Source: Flavobacterium fluvii (lineage in GTDB: Bacteria > Bacteroidota > Bacteroidia > Flavobacteriales > Flavobacteriaceae). Taken from it: 64,000 bases of DNA. Every line of letters starts with the position of its first letter. The first letter of the stretch is position 1. Shown here one piece after another: positions 7,320 through 16,595 of this stretch. The notes beneath the pieces were generated by a model. It did not search any database, was not told the origin of the DNA, and saw only the letters and a list, made by a program, of their open reading frames with translations. The stretch lies in assembly GCF_900129545.1 (NCBI RefSeq), contig NZ_FQWB01000001.1, positions 620,001 to 684,000 of the forward strand. The letters run 5' to 3'. A program made the position numbers and the translations under genes.

Positions 7320-9191
7320 TTATCTTCCCATATAAATCAACAATACGGAAACATCGCTTGGCGACACTCCGCTTATTCTTGATGCTTGTGAAATTGTCAC
7401 CGGGCGAATTTTGCTTAATTTTTGTTTGGCCTCAATCGACATAGATTTGATTTTGTTGTAATCGAAGTTTTCAGGAATTTTTACATCTTCCAAACGTGTC
7501 AATTTATTCGCGTTGTTTCTTTCCTTTTCGATATAACCGGAATATTTCACCTGAATTTCGGCTTGTTCCAATATTTCCTGATCTAAATTATTCTCCGCAA
7601 CATAAGCAGCCACTTTTTCGAATTTGATAATATCTTCCAAATCGATTTGCGGACGAGAAAAAACTTTAAACATTTTATCCCCTTGCGTAATTAAAGCGGT
7701 ATCCTTTGATTCCAAAATTGGATTCGCTTCGGCTACTGTTACACTGGTCTCTTTGAAAAATGTTACCATCTTTTCAGATTCATTCAATTTGTGCTCCATT
7801 CTACGCAAACGCTTTTCAGAAGCTAAACCAATTTCATACGACATTGGCGTCAATCTGAAATCGGCATTGTCCTGACGCAATAAAGTTCTGAACTCAGCTC
7901 GAGAAGTAAACATTCTGTATGGCTCTTCCGTCCCTTTGGTAATTAAGTCGTCAATTAAAACACCAATATAAGCTTCGTCCCTTTTTAAAGTAAATGGTTC
8001 TCTTTCCTGAGCTTTTAATGCGGCATTTATTCCGGCCATCAATCCTTGAGAAGCTGCTTCTTCATATCCTGTCGTTCCATTTATTTGTCCGGCAAAATAC
8101 AAACCTTCGACTAATTTAGTTTCCAACGTATGTTTCAATTGTGTTGGTGGAAAATAATCATATTCAATTGCATATCCAGGACGGAAAAATTTAACTTTTT
8201 CAAAACCTGCTACAGAACTCAATGCTTTAAATTGAATGTCTTCTGGCAGCGATGTAGAAAAACCATTTACGTAAACCTCACAAGTATTCCATCCTTCCGG
8301 CTCTACAAATAACTGGTGTCTTTCTTTATCAGCAAAACGATTAATCTTGTCTTCAATAGATGGACAATATCTTGGCCCGATCGATTGAATTCTTCCATTG
8401 AACATTGGAGAACGATCAAAACCTTCTCTCAAAATATTGTGGACTTCAAGTGAAGTGTACGTCATATGACAAGACCTTTGATGAACCAAAGGCGATGTTA
8501 CATCAGAATATGAAAATTTATCCGGCTTTGCATCTCCTTTTTCTTCGTTCATTTTAGAATAATCCAAAGAACGCCCATCCACACGCGGAGGCGTTCCCGT
8601 TTTCATTCTTCCGGATTGAAATCCTGCATTCACCAAATCCTCGGTAATTCCATAAGCAGCACTTTCACCTGCTCTTCCTCCGCCAAATTGTTTTTCTCCA
8701 ATATGGATCAAACCATTCAGGAAAGTTCCATTCGTCAACACCACCGATTTCGATTTGATTTCAATTCCAAGTGCAGTCCGAATTCCTTTTACTTTGCCAT
8801 TTTCAATTAGCAACCCTTTTACCATTTCCTGATAAAAATCAAGATTTGGCGTTCTTTCCAGCATCAATCTCCATTCTTCAGCAAAACGCATTCGATCACT
8901 TTGAACTCTTGGCGACCACATTGCAGGCCCTTTGGATTTGTTCAACATCTTGAACTGAATTGCAGTCTTGTCAGAAACAATTCCGGAATAGCCACCTAGC
9001 GCATCAATCTCACGAACGATTTGTCCTTTTGCAATTCCTCCCATTGCAGGATTGCAAGACATTTGTGCAATGTTTTGCAAACTCATTGTAACCAGCAAAG
9101 TTTTCGAACCCAAATTCGCAGCCGAGGCTGCGGCTTCACATCCGGCGTGACCTGCACCAACTACAATTACATCATATTCTTCTAGAAACAT
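7320..9191 (-). CDS. mnmG: tRNA uridine-5-carboxymethylaminomethyl modification enzyme MnmG (GidA)
   Basis: 623 residues, the normal length. The FAD-binding fingerprint is DVIVVGAGHAGCEAA (about 7-21). Family signatures include CNPAMGGIAKG (about 46-56), GRMKTGTPPR and GYEEAASQGL. With MnmE it installs the cmnm5 group on U34 of several tRNAs. The C-terminal helical region ends with SVLLIYMGR. The gene is followed by a methyltransferase gene and preceded by ybeY; four parS-like sites surround it. In many bacteria gidA sits near the replication origin, which agrees with the origin candidate 16 kb away. Confidence 0.97.
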   Translation of the reverse strand: MFLEEYDVIVVGAGHAGCEAAASAANLGSKTLLVTMSLQNIAQMSCNPAMGGIAKGQIVREIDALGGYSGIVSDKTAIQFKMLNKSKGPAMWSPRVQSDRMRFAEEWRLMLERTPNLDFYQEMVKGLLIENGKVKGIRTALGIEIKSKSVVLTNGTFLNGLIHIGEKQFGGGRAGESAAYGITEDLVNAGFQSGRMKTGTPPRVDGRSLDYSKMNEEKGDAKPDKFSYSDVTSPLVHQRSCHMTYTSLEVHNILREGFDRSPMFNGRIQSIGPRYCPSIEDKINRFADKERHQLFVEPEGWNTCEVYVNGFSTSLPEDIQFKALSSVAGFEKVKFFRPGYAIEYDYFPPTQLKHTLETKLVEGLYFAGQINGTTGYEEAASQGLMAGINAALKAQEREPFTLKRDEAYIGVLIDDLITKGTEEPYRMFTSRAEFRTLLRQDNADFRLTPMSYEIGLASEKRLRRMEHKLNESEKMVTFFKETSVTVAEANPILESKDTALITQGDKMFKVFSRPQIDLEDIIKFEKVAAYVAENNLDQEILEQAEIQVKYSGYIEKERNNANKLTRLEDVKIPENFDYNKIKSMSIEAKQKLSKIRPVTISQASRISGVSPSDVSVLLIYMGR

Positions 9192-9244
9192 TTTCTTCTT
9201 GTTTTTGATTTCAGACTTACGTCTAAAATCATTGTTTTAAACTT

Positions 9245-9260
9245 TGTTCCACGTGAAACA
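9245..9260. other. parS-like site 2
   Basis: TGTTCCACGTGAAACA, one base from the consensus parS, in the gap between mnmG and ybeY. Confidence 0.7.
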
Positions 9261-9333
9261 ATCAATTTCAAATTACACACAAAACGTTTTTGATTTCAAA
9301 ATCGTTCTATGCAAAATTCTCTTTTCCTGAAAC

Positions 9334-9349
9334 TGTTCCACGTGAAACA
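9334..9349. other. parS-like site 3
   Basis: TGTTCCACGTGAAACA again, 89 bases from site 2 and identical to it. Confidence 0.7.
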
Positions 9350-9376
9350 ATCATATTGCATATTTAAAAAAAAGAA

Positions 9377-9796
9377 CTATTGTTCCACGTGAAACATAGC
9401 AATTTTTTCATCTTCCTTGGTTCTCATCAAAAGCTCGTCTGCTTCAGATTTATCTTTATATCCACAGTAGTGCAATACGCCGTGAACAATAACTCGCTTC
9501 AATTCGTCGTCGAAAGAAACATTAAAATCTTGTGCATTTTCTTTAACTCTATCTACAGAGATAAACATATCCCCGTTGATTTCGTTTCCAACCGAATAAT
9601 CAAAACTAATAATATCAGTGTAATAATCGTGTTGCAAGTGCTCTTGATTTATCTGCAACAAGTACTCGTCATCACAAAAAATATAATTAATTTCACCTTC
9701 TTTTTTGTCTTCAGATTTGATTACATTAGAAATCCAGTTGCCAATAGCTTCTTCGTTCTCTAGTGTAAATTCGGTTTCGTAATTAAAGTCTATCAT
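9377..9796 (-). CDS. ybeY: Endoribonuclease YbeY (16S rRNA maturation)
   Basis: 139 residues. The metal-binding motif reads HGVLHYCGYKD; the first two histidines of the family motif HGxLHLxGYDH are present but the third is replaced by aspartate, which could still bind zinc. YbeY takes part in rRNA processing and ribosome quality control. The start overlaps the end of the DUF4175 gene by four bases (ATGA), so the two are translationally coupled. The last six residues, MFHVEQ, are encoded by a parS-like site, an unusual C-terminus discussed among the findings. Confidence 0.93.
   Translation of the reverse strand: MIDFNYETEFTLENEEAIGNWISNVIKSEDKKEGEINYIFCDDEYLLQINQEHLQHDYYTDIISFDYSVGNEINGDMFISVDRVKENAQDFNVSFDDELKRVIVHGVLHYCGYKDKSEADELLMRTKEDEKIAMFHVEQ
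9381..9396. other. parS-like site 4, inside the ybeY 3' end
   Basis: TGTTCCACGTGAAACA, identical to sites 2 and 3. Read on the minus strand it encodes the MFHVEQ tail of YbeY. Confidence 0.7.
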
Positions 9797-12700
9797 TTTT
9801 TATTGAAATATTCTTGAACTTTTTGATTAAAATTGGAGCGCAAAGGTAAGGATTGTCTATTTAATATTTCTATACTGTTTAAATAATCCAATAATGCGGA
9901 TGGCAAAGGTTTAGCCTGATTCGAAAACTCTTTCTTATTTGTTTCTGCTTGACGTTTGTTTTCTTGTCCTTGTTGTTGAATTGCCGTGTTCAATTTCAGT
10001 AATTCTTGCTTCACATTCAATATCCTTTGTAATGTTTCGTTTTTAAAACCTTTGTTCAATAATTGCTTTTCTATCTGCTTCATTTGTTCCAAAGCATTTT
10101 GTCCAATTCCACCAATTCCTTGTTTGTTCAATTCGTTTTGTAATGCTTCACGCAATTGCTTTTGCTCTTTGTAAATTTCCATAATTGCCTTAGCATCACC
10201 TTCACCGTCTTCTCCATTTTCACCTTGTAACCCGGATTTATTTCCTTTATCTCCTTCTTTTCCTTCGCCCGGTTTTGGTCCCTTTTTCATTCCTTCTTTC
10301 ATCTTCTCGCCCAGACCTTCCTGCTTTTTGATAATGTCCGGAAGTTGCAATCCTTCTCCCTTACCTTTTTTTGGTGTTCCTTCACCTGAACCAGACATAG
10401 ACATTTGCATATTGTTGAGGACTTCAGTTAAAAAATCCGCTAATTTATTGGCAGAAGAAACCGTGTATTGCTGATGAGAAACTCCTTTTGGAATCTGGGC
10501 ATCTGCCAAAGTCTCCAATGATTTGTCCAAATTATAGTGGGCGTTTCCAATTTCTTTAGTGATGTTTTCTCCAATTTTTGGATTGCGTAAAGACATTGCA
10601 AACAAGCTGTCGTCAATATGTTTGAACTGTAATTTTAAGTCTTGCTGATTTTTTAAAGCTTTATTAAAAGCAGGCGAACCTATTTTATATCCTTTGAATT
10701 TACCCATTAAATCTTCTTGCGAAAACGAGAACGCCAAAAGGTTATCCAAAATCTGACGCAACATTGCAATGTCTTCTTCCAGTTCTTCTTGTTCCCCACC
10801 TTCCATTTCCTGTTCCATTTTTTGGGACATTTGTTTCATCTTTTTGGAAGCACTTTTTTGCTTTGGCTTAGCAGAAGATTTACTGTTCTTTTGCAATTCA
10901 TCCGAAGCTTTTTTCAAATCTTCATCAATACTTTTTTCTTGTTCTTTGTCTGTTGGAATATCCAAAGGTTTTTTCAATTCTTTGTTTTCTTTATCCAATT
11001 CTTTTAAATCCTCCTGAATTTTATCAAATTCCTTGTTTATTTCGTCTTGGTTTTCTTTGGTATTTTCCTTGTCTTTATTTGATAAATCTTCTTGCTTGTC
11101 TGCCAATTTATCCAGTTTGTCTTTTAATTGTTCCGCCTTTTTCTGAACGTAATATTTCTTGGTAAGCTCCACCAATTGTTCCAAACTCTTGGATTGGTTT
11201 TTGGCAGTTTGTTTGAACTTATCCATTTTTTCCATCAAGTCTTCCTGCTTGATTTTGTCATTCAATTCTTTTAGTTCATCCAATAATTTTTTATTTTTCT
11301 CTAAATCCTTATCGACATTTTCTAATCTTTTTTGCAACTCTTCCTTAAATTCATCTTTCTTTTCTGTTTTAGTCTTATCTAAATTTTCTTTCATTTTTTC
11401 AGCAAACTCTTTCATCATTTTATCCTGCTGATTCTGACGCTTGATAAAATCATTGATTTTCTGTTGATCTTTAAACTCCAAATTATCTTTTTCTTTGCCA
11501 GATTTCTGTAACTTATCCATTTCAGAAATTTGCTTATCCTGATTTTTTAATGACTTTTCCAAACCATTAATACTTTCATTTTGTTGCTGAAATTGTTGAT
11601 CTTCCTTTTCATCATCTGTAGCAATTCGATTAGAGAAAACAGAAGATTTTGTGCTTTTGAAATTATGAATCGCATCGTTGTCAAATACCTCAAAATAGTA
11701 TTCATAAGAAACTCCCTGCTCTACCGGAAGCGAACTTGGGAAAGCAAAAATGAACTGATCATACAGATTCGATTTGACAGCGATTGTTCCACGTTTAACC
11801 AATTCAGGCTTATTTTTAGGATAATAAACCACCTGTAGCCTAGATAATCCGTAATCATCGGAAATTTGTCCTAAAACATAGCTTTTATCGATTTTAAGGC
11901 TATCCGGAGCGTTGTTTACATTAATGGTTGGAAACTGATCTTTGATTACCGAAATTTGGTAATTCAGTTTCTCGTAGTTCTTCACTTTAGCATTCGAAGT
12001 CAAGATTTGGTATTCTGTGTTTTGAGAAATTTGTTTCGATAAAGTAAAATTATTTTCAGACTTGGCAAAAGGAAAATTAGAACTTAAATCTTTCCAGACT
12101 ACATTCTGGGTTGCCAAAGCATTAATTCTCCAGGTAACACGAGTTCCTTCCGGAAGGATAGCGTTTCCGTTGCCTTTGATAATTTCCTGTTTCTTTTTCA
12201 AGTAAGAAGGAAAATTCAAAACCATTTCGAAATTCGAAATCGATGGAACGGTAACTACATTCAATTCATAATCGGAAGAAGAAACAGCATTCGCCTCCAC
12301 GTGGAACAAAACGTTGGATAATGGTTTTTCAATTCTGTATTGGAACTCTCCTGCTTTGGTAGTTTCCATAAAATAACTTTCGTCTCCAATAAAAATCATT
12401 GCATTTTCAGGAACTATTTTTCCTTCAGTTTTAATGCGAATGATGAAATCTTTATTTTGTTCAGTTTTCAAATTGCTGTTCAGCATCACAAATTCAAATG
12501 GTGCAGGTGGCAAAAACTGATCTCGAAAATGCACTACCCTGTTCAAACTTTGAGAAATGATTTTACTATTTCCGGAAACATAAAAGAAAGCAAAGAATAA
12601 AATCGGCAGTACAGCCAAAGGCAAATATTTTCTATTGGTATTGAAATTAATCGCATTTCCAAAAGGAATCGGCTGTAATGAATTTGCTTTTTGTTCAATC

Positions 12701-13089
12701 GAAGCCAATAACAATTCCGATTTATTCTGATGCAAATCAGAATCTGACAACTGAAGGAAATTCGTCAGTTTGTCGCTTACTTCCGTGAAATGATTTCCAA
12801 TAATCGCAGATGCTTCTTTGTAATCAATTCCTTTTTGAAGTTTGAATAATTTGAATGTTGGAAACAAAATAAATCGGAACAGTAGAAAAATCTCTACGCC
12901 AATAAAAGTCCAAAACAAAAGCGTTCTTCCCATTGGCTTGAGCCAAAGAAAATATTCCACAAAAAGGGTGAACAGGAAATACAGCAATCCCAGACCGACG
13001 AAGAAAATCATTCCCCGAATCAGTTCGTTGGTGTAAAACTTCCTGATGAAAAGTTCCAGCTTTTGATATATGAATTTTGAATGTTCCAA
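9793..13089 (-). CDS. DUF4175 family membrane protein
   Basis: 1098 residues. Two transmembrane helices lie near the N-terminus (about 25-45 and 55-75), a third at about 155-172, then a long extracytoplasmic beta-rich region to about residue 480. The second half is very rich in Lys, Glu, Asp and Gln and is predicted to be long coiled coil (about 490-780). Low-complexity Gly/Lys stretches follow (about 900-960). The large size, anchor and coiled coil match the DUF4175 family of Bacteroidota, whose function is not known. It is the first gene of an apparent operon with ybeY, mnmG and the methyltransferase gene. Confidence 0.85.
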   Translation of the reverse strand: MEHSKFIYQKLELFIRKFYTNELIRGMIFFVGLGLLYFLFTLFVEYFLWLKPMGRTLLFWTFIGVEIFLLFRFILFPTFKLFKLQKGIDYKEASAIIGNHFTEVSDKLTNFLQLSDSDLHQNKSELLLASIEQKANSLQPIPFGNAINFNTNRKYLPLAVLPILFFAFFYVSGNSKIISQSLNRVVHFRDQFLPPAPFEFVMLNSNLKTEQNKDFIIRIKTEGKIVPENAMIFIGDESYFMETTKAGEFQYRIEKPLSNVLFHVEANAVSSSDYELNVVTVPSISNFEMVLNFPSYLKKKQEIIKGNGNAILPEGTRVTWRINALATQNVVWKDLSSNFPFAKSENNFTLSKQISQNTEYQILTSNAKVKNYEKLNYQISVIKDQFPTINVNNAPDSLKIDKSYVLGQISDDYGLSRLQVVYYPKNKPELVKRGTIAVKSNLYDQFIFAFPSSLPVEQGVSYEYYFEVFDNDAIHNFKSTKSSVFSNRIATDDEKEDQQFQQQNESINGLEKSLKNQDKQISEMDKLQKSGKEKDNLEFKDQQKINDFIKRQNQQDKMMKEFAEKMKENLDKTKTEKKDEFKEELQKRLENVDKDLEKNKKLLDELKELNDKIKQEDLMEKMDKFKQTAKNQSKSLEQLVELTKKYYVQKKAEQLKDKLDKLADKQEDLSNKDKENTKENQDEINKEFDKIQEDLKELDKENKELKKPLDIPTDKEQEKSIDEDLKKASDELQKNSKSSAKPKQKSASKKMKQMSQKMEQEMEGGEQEELEEDIAMLRQILDNLLAFSFSQEDLMGKFKGYKIGSPAFNKALKNQQDLKLQFKHIDDSLFAMSLRNPKIGENITKEIGNAHYNLDKSLETLADAQIPKGVSHQQYTVSSANKLADFLTEVLNNMQMSMSGSGEGTPKKGKGEGLQLPDIIKKQEGLGEKMKEGMKKGPKPGEGKEGDKGNKSGLQGENGEDGEGDAKAIMEIYKEQKQLREALQNELNKQGIGGIGQNALEQMKQIEKQLLNKGFKNETLQRILNVKQELLKLNTAIQQQGQENKRQAETNKKEFSNQAKPLPSALLDYLNSIEILNRQSLPLRSNFNQKVQEYFNKK

Positions 13090-13227
13090 AATTTATAACG
13101 TTTATTTATAACCGATAAAAGTAACCATTTTTCAATTCTATCAATGTTAAAAATTGATTAAAGCTAAATTCATAAACTAATTCTCTAAAAACTTCCGACT
13201 TCTAACTACTGACTTCCAACTTCTAAT

Positions 13228-13235
13228 TATCTTTG
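13228..13235 (+). promoter_or_regulatory. Candidate -7 box for gltX
   Basis: TATCTTTG matches TAnnTTTG about 54 bases before the gltX start. A TTG box at the right distance is not evident. Confidence 0.35.
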
Positions 13236-13239
13236 CACC

Positions 13240-13260
13240 ACACTTCGACAAGCTCAGTGT
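13240..13260. repeat. Short dispersed palindromic repeat before gltX
   Basis: cacttcgacaagctcagtg is an imperfect inverted repeat that I recognise as a frequent intergenic element in Flavobacteriia. It lies in the leader between the candidate -7 box and the start codon, so it would be in the 5' UTR of gltX. Confidence 0.6.
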
Positions 13261-13288
13261 TAATTTGAATTAATTTTAATAACAAAAA

Positions 13289-14812
13289 ATGTCAAAACAA
13301 GTTCGAGTGCGTTTTGCACCAAGTCCAACGGGACCTTTACATATTGGCGGAGTGCGTACTGCCCTATTCAATTATTTGTTTGCCAAAAAAAACAACGGCG
13401 TTTTCTTTCTTCGAATTGAAGACACGGATCAAAATCGTTTTGTTCCCGGTGCCGAAGAATATATAATGGAATCCCTGGAATGGTTGGGAATTGCTCCTGA
13501 TGAAACCATTGGAAAAAACGAAAAATTTGGTCCATACAAACAATCTGAAAGAAAACATTTGTACAAGCAATATGCCGATGAATTAATCAATTCCGGAAAT
13601 GCTTATTATGCTTTTGACACAGCCGAAGCTTTGGATTTACATAGAAAACAACACGAAGAGCAAGGAAAAACTTTTATTTACAACTGGCATAATCGCGAAA
13701 AACTAGATACTTCTTTGGTGATTTCTGCCGAGGAAACTGCGAAAAGAATTGCCAATGGTGAAGATTATGTGATTCGTTTTAAAACACCGGTTGACGAAAC
13801 TTTGCACTTGCAAGACATCATTCGTGGTGACGTAAAATTTGAAACCAATCTTTTGGACGATAAAGTTTTGTTCAAAAGTGACGGAATGCCAACTTATCAT
13901 TTAGCCAATATTGTCGACGATCATTTAATGGAAACTTCCCACGTAATTCGTGGCGAAGAATGGTTGCCATCTATGCCGTTGCACATTTTATTGTACCGTG
14001 CATTTGGTTGGGAAGCACCGGAATTTGCACATTTACCATTGATTTTGAAACCGGTTGGAAACGGAAAATTATCCAAACGTGACGGCGATAAGTTAGGATT
14101 TCCAGTATTCCCATTGGAATGGACAGATGCTTCCAGCATAGACAAAACTGTTTCTTCTGGTTACAGAGAAAAAGGATTTTTCCCTGAAACAGTAATCAAC
14201 TTCCTGGCTTTGTTGGGATGGAATGACGGAACCGAACAAGAATTATTTTCATTGGAAGAATTGGTACAAAAATTTGATTTGAACAGGGTTCATAAAGCAG
14301 GAGCAAAATTTGATCCAGAGAAAAACAAATGGTTCAACCATCAATATTTGGTAAAACAAAACGATGCTGATTTGGCGAAAGCCTTTGCTCCAATCGTTGC
14401 TGAAAAAGGTTTCTCGACTACGCTCGAAATGACAAAATTGGAAAAAATAGTTTCACTAATAAAAGAACGTGCACATTTCGTTTCAGAATTCTGGGATTTG
14501 AGTGACTTCTTTTTTGTTGCTCCAAAATCTTATGATGAGAAAGCATCAAAAAACTGGAAGGAAGAAACTCCGGCTTTAATGCAGGAATTGATTTCGGTAC
14601 TTGGAGAAATAACCGATTTTACTTCTTTGAATATCGAAACCATCGTGAAAGACTGGATGACAAAAAACGAAATTGGAATGGGAAAAGTAATGCAACCTTT
14701 CCGTTTGAGTTTGGTTGGTGCTTTGAAAGGTCCTCACCTATTTGACATTGTGGAACTCATTGGAAAAGAGGAAACGATTCAAAGAATTGAGAAAGCAATA
14801 ACAACTTTATAA
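13289..14812 (+). CDS. gltX: Glutamate--tRNA ligase
   Basis: 507 residues. The class I HIGH motif is in PSPTGPLHIGG (about 12-22) and the KMSKS-type motif is KLSKRDG (about 261-267). The C-terminal anticodon-binding helical region follows. The enzyme charges tRNA-Glu. Around residues 375-382 the protein reads FSTTLEMT, encoded by a copy of a dispersed repeat core (14411-14433), which suggests that the repeat inserted in frame within a tolerant loop of the anticodon-binding part. A terminator follows immediately. Confidence 0.97.
   Translation: MSKQVRVRFAPSPTGPLHIGGVRTALFNYLFAKKNNGVFFLRIEDTDQNRFVPGAEEYIMESLEWLGIAPDETIGKNEKFGPYKQSERKHLYKQYADELINSGNAYYAFDTAEALDLHRKQHEEQGKTFIYNWHNREKLDTSLVISAEETAKRIANGEDYVIRFKTPVDETLHLQDIIRGDVKFETNLLDDKVLFKSDGMPTYHLANIVDDHLMETSHVIRGEEWLPSMPLHILLYRAFGWEAPEFAHLPLILKPVGNGKLSKRDGDKLGFPVFPLEWTDASSIDKTVSSGYREKGFFPETVINFLALLGWNDGTEQELFSLEELVQKFDLNRVHKAGAKFDPEKNKWFNHQYLVKQNDADLAKAFAPIVAEKGFSTTLEMTKLEKIVSLIKERAHFVSEFWDLSDFFFVAPKSYDEKASKNWKEETPALMQELISVLGEITDFTSLNIETIVKDWMTKNEIGMGKVMQPFRLSLVGALKGPHLFDIVELIGKEETIQRIEKAITTL
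14411..14433 (+). repeat. Dispersed repeat core inside gltX
   Basis: The core tcgactacgctcgaaatgac is a sequence found many times between genes in Bacteroidota genomes, here open in the gltX frame and read as STTLEMT. The inner palindrome is TCGA-six bases-TCGA. Confidence 0.55.
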
Positions 14813-14817
14813 AAACT

Positions 14818-14848
14818 AAAAAGTCCCGATTTTATCGGGACTTTTTTT
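14818..14848. terminator. Bidirectional terminator between gltX and the outer-membrane protein gene
   Basis: Hairpin with arms aagtcccgat and atcgggactt flanked by T runs on both strands. It serves the convergent genes on both sides. Confidence 0.9.
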
Positions 14849-15485
14849 ATAAATAAATTATCAAATTTCCATTCAGTATTCCTGGATTTCCTTTAAAATC
14901 ATAACCTAAATTTTGGTTGTTTAAATTGCCGAGCATATTATTTAAGCCATACTGATAGGAAACATTCAAGCGAACGTGTCGAACTCCAGCCGTGATTCCA
15001 ATTGTTGGATAAAAATTAAATTTGGAAATATCCACAATGTCTTTCGCCAACAAAGTGGTTCCAGAAATAATATTGTTTTCTTGATCTTGATCCACTTTTA
15101 GTTTTCCATTGATTTGAACTAGTGGTCCAAACTCCAAACTCAAATGATTTTCAACAATTTTATAACTCAACATAAAGGATACTTGTGCAGATGCCAATTT
15201 ATAATTGGTGTCTTCTGTTATAAAAACACTGTTTGTGACTACAGAAAAATTATTCTCGCTGAACTGCATTGCATAAACCATATCCCAATCGTCATAGAAA
15301 TTTCCTCTCATGGAAAGTCCCCCATTCCATCCTGTATCAGGTTTGGTCTGAAAATTATTGGTGTTTAGCGTAAATTGATTAACACCGAAAAAAATCCCAA
15401 TTCTATTGGAATCCCTGTATTCATATTGTGCAAAACCAGCCATTGAAATTAAAACAAGAGCTGCCGTAAAACATATCTTTTTCAT
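14847..15485 (-). CDS. Outer-membrane beta-barrel protein
   Basis: 212 residues with a clear signal peptide (MKKICFTAALVLISMAGFAQ, cleavage after FA or AQ). The rest alternates aromatic and polar residues in short strands (for example LSLEFGPLVQINGKL, HVRLNVSYQYGLNNML), the mark of a PorT/OmpW-like small barrel. No function beyond membership in the broad 'outer membrane beta-barrel' group can be read. The gene is monocistronic, convergent with gltX and divergent from the SPFH gene. Confidence 0.75.
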   Translation of the reverse strand: MKKICFTAALVLISMAGFAQYEYRDSNRIGIFFGVNQFTLNTNNFQTKPDTGWNGGLSMRGNFYDDWDMVYAMQFSENNFSVVTNSVFITEDTNYKLASAQVSFMLSYKIVENHLSLEFGPLVQINGKLKVDQDQENNIISGTTLLAKDIVDISKFNFYPTIGITAGVRHVRLNVSYQYGLNNMLGNLNNQNLGYDFKGNPGILNGNLIIYL

Positions 15486-15562
15486 AAAATTGAATTAAAC
15501 ATCGGCAAACCTAAAGTTTTTTTGTAATTTAACAGTAATTTTTTAACTAAATTATACTTCCT

Positions 15563-16549
15563 ATGGACATTTCTTTGACTATCATTCTGGTATTCGGATT
15601 ATTTATTTTTCTTTCCTCATTCTTTACCGTAAAACAACAAACGGCTGTTATTATTGAACGTTTTGGAAAATTCCTGAGCGTGAGAAATTCCGGTTTACAA
15701 CTCAAAATTCCATTGATTGACAGAATTGCTGGGCGTGTCAATCTTAAAATCCAACAATTGGATGTTATTATTGAAACCAAGACTAAAGACAACGTTTTTG
15801 TGAAAATGAAAGTTTCGGTTCAGTTTAAAGTAATTCAAGACAAAGTTTACGATGCTTTTTACAAACTCGAATATCCACACGACCAGATCACGGCTTATGT
15901 TTTTGACGTTGTTCGTGCCGAAGTTCCAAAGCTGAAATTGGATGATGTTTTTGAAAGAAAAGATGATATTGCCATCGCCGTGAAACGTGAATTAAACGAA
16001 GCAATGACAACTTATGGATATGATATCATCAACACTTTGGTAACCGATATTGATCCTGATATCCAGGTAAAAAATGCCATGAATAGAATTAATGCTGCCG
16101 ACAGGGAAAAAACTGCTGCCGAATTTGAAGGTGAAAGCACCCGAATTAGAATCGTAGCCAAAGCCAAAGCGGAAGCGGAAAGCAAACGTTTGCAAGGTCA
16201 GGGTATTGCCGATCAAAGACGTGAAATTGCTCGTGGATTAGTAGAAAGTGTAGAAGTTTTGAACAATGTGGGAATCAATTCGCAGGAAGCTTCAGCATTG
16301 ATTGTGGTTACCCAGCATTATGATACTTTACAAGCCATTGGTGCAGACGCTAATTCCAATTTGATTTTATTGCCCAATTCTCCACAAGCCGGAAGTGATA
16401 TGCTGAATAATATGGTGGCTTCTTTTACCGCTTCAAACCAAATGGGAGAATTAATGAAGAAAACCAACAAAAAAGTAAAACCAAAAACGGAAGAACATTC
16501 CAGTTATCAAGCTCCAGAGGCACCTGAAGAACCTCAAACCGAGGTTTAG
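15563..16549 (+). CDS. SPFH domain (band 7/stomatin-like) membrane protein
   Basis: 328 residues. One N-terminal transmembrane helix (about 5-22) is followed by the SPFH domain, with QQTAVIIERFGKF (about 25-37) and a pattern of beta strands to about residue 190. A helical Glu/Ala/Arg-rich segment (AAEFEGESTRIRIVAKAKAE, about 191-210) is typical of oligomerising stomatins. The C-terminus ends with a Pro/Glu-rich tail. Such proteins form rings that organise membrane patches and often control proteases. No NfeD-type partner is adjacent. Confidence 0.9.
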   Translation: MDISLTIILVFGLFIFLSSFFTVKQQTAVIIERFGKFLSVRNSGLQLKIPLIDRIAGRVNLKIQQLDVIIETKTKDNVFVKMKVSVQFKVIQDKVYDAFYKLEYPHDQITAYVFDVVRAEVPKLKLDDVFERKDDIAIAVKRELNEAMTTYGYDIINTLVTDIDPDIQVKNAMNRINAADREKTAAEFEGESTRIRIVAKAKAEAESKRLQGQGIADQRREIARGLVESVEVLNNVGINSQEASALIVVTQHYDTLQAIGADANSNLILLPNSPQAGSDMLNNMVASFTASNQMGELMKKTNKKVKPKTEEHSSYQAPEAPEEPQTEV

Positions 16550-16567
16550 TATTTAGATAATTACAAC

Positions 16568-16595
16568 AAAAAAGAGGCTTAGTTGCCTCTTTTTC
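16568..16595. terminator. Terminator between the SPFH gene and the small minus-strand genes
   Basis: Hairpin with arms aaagaggc and gcctcttt followed by T runs; it overlaps the stop codon of the 16579-16833 gene and is probably bidirectional. Confidence 0.8.

Noticed and set aside
12296..12308. Further parS-like half match inside the DUF4175 gene
   Set aside because: TGTTCCACGTGG agrees with the site only in its first 11-12 bases and lies within coding sequence; too weak to count with the four clear sites.
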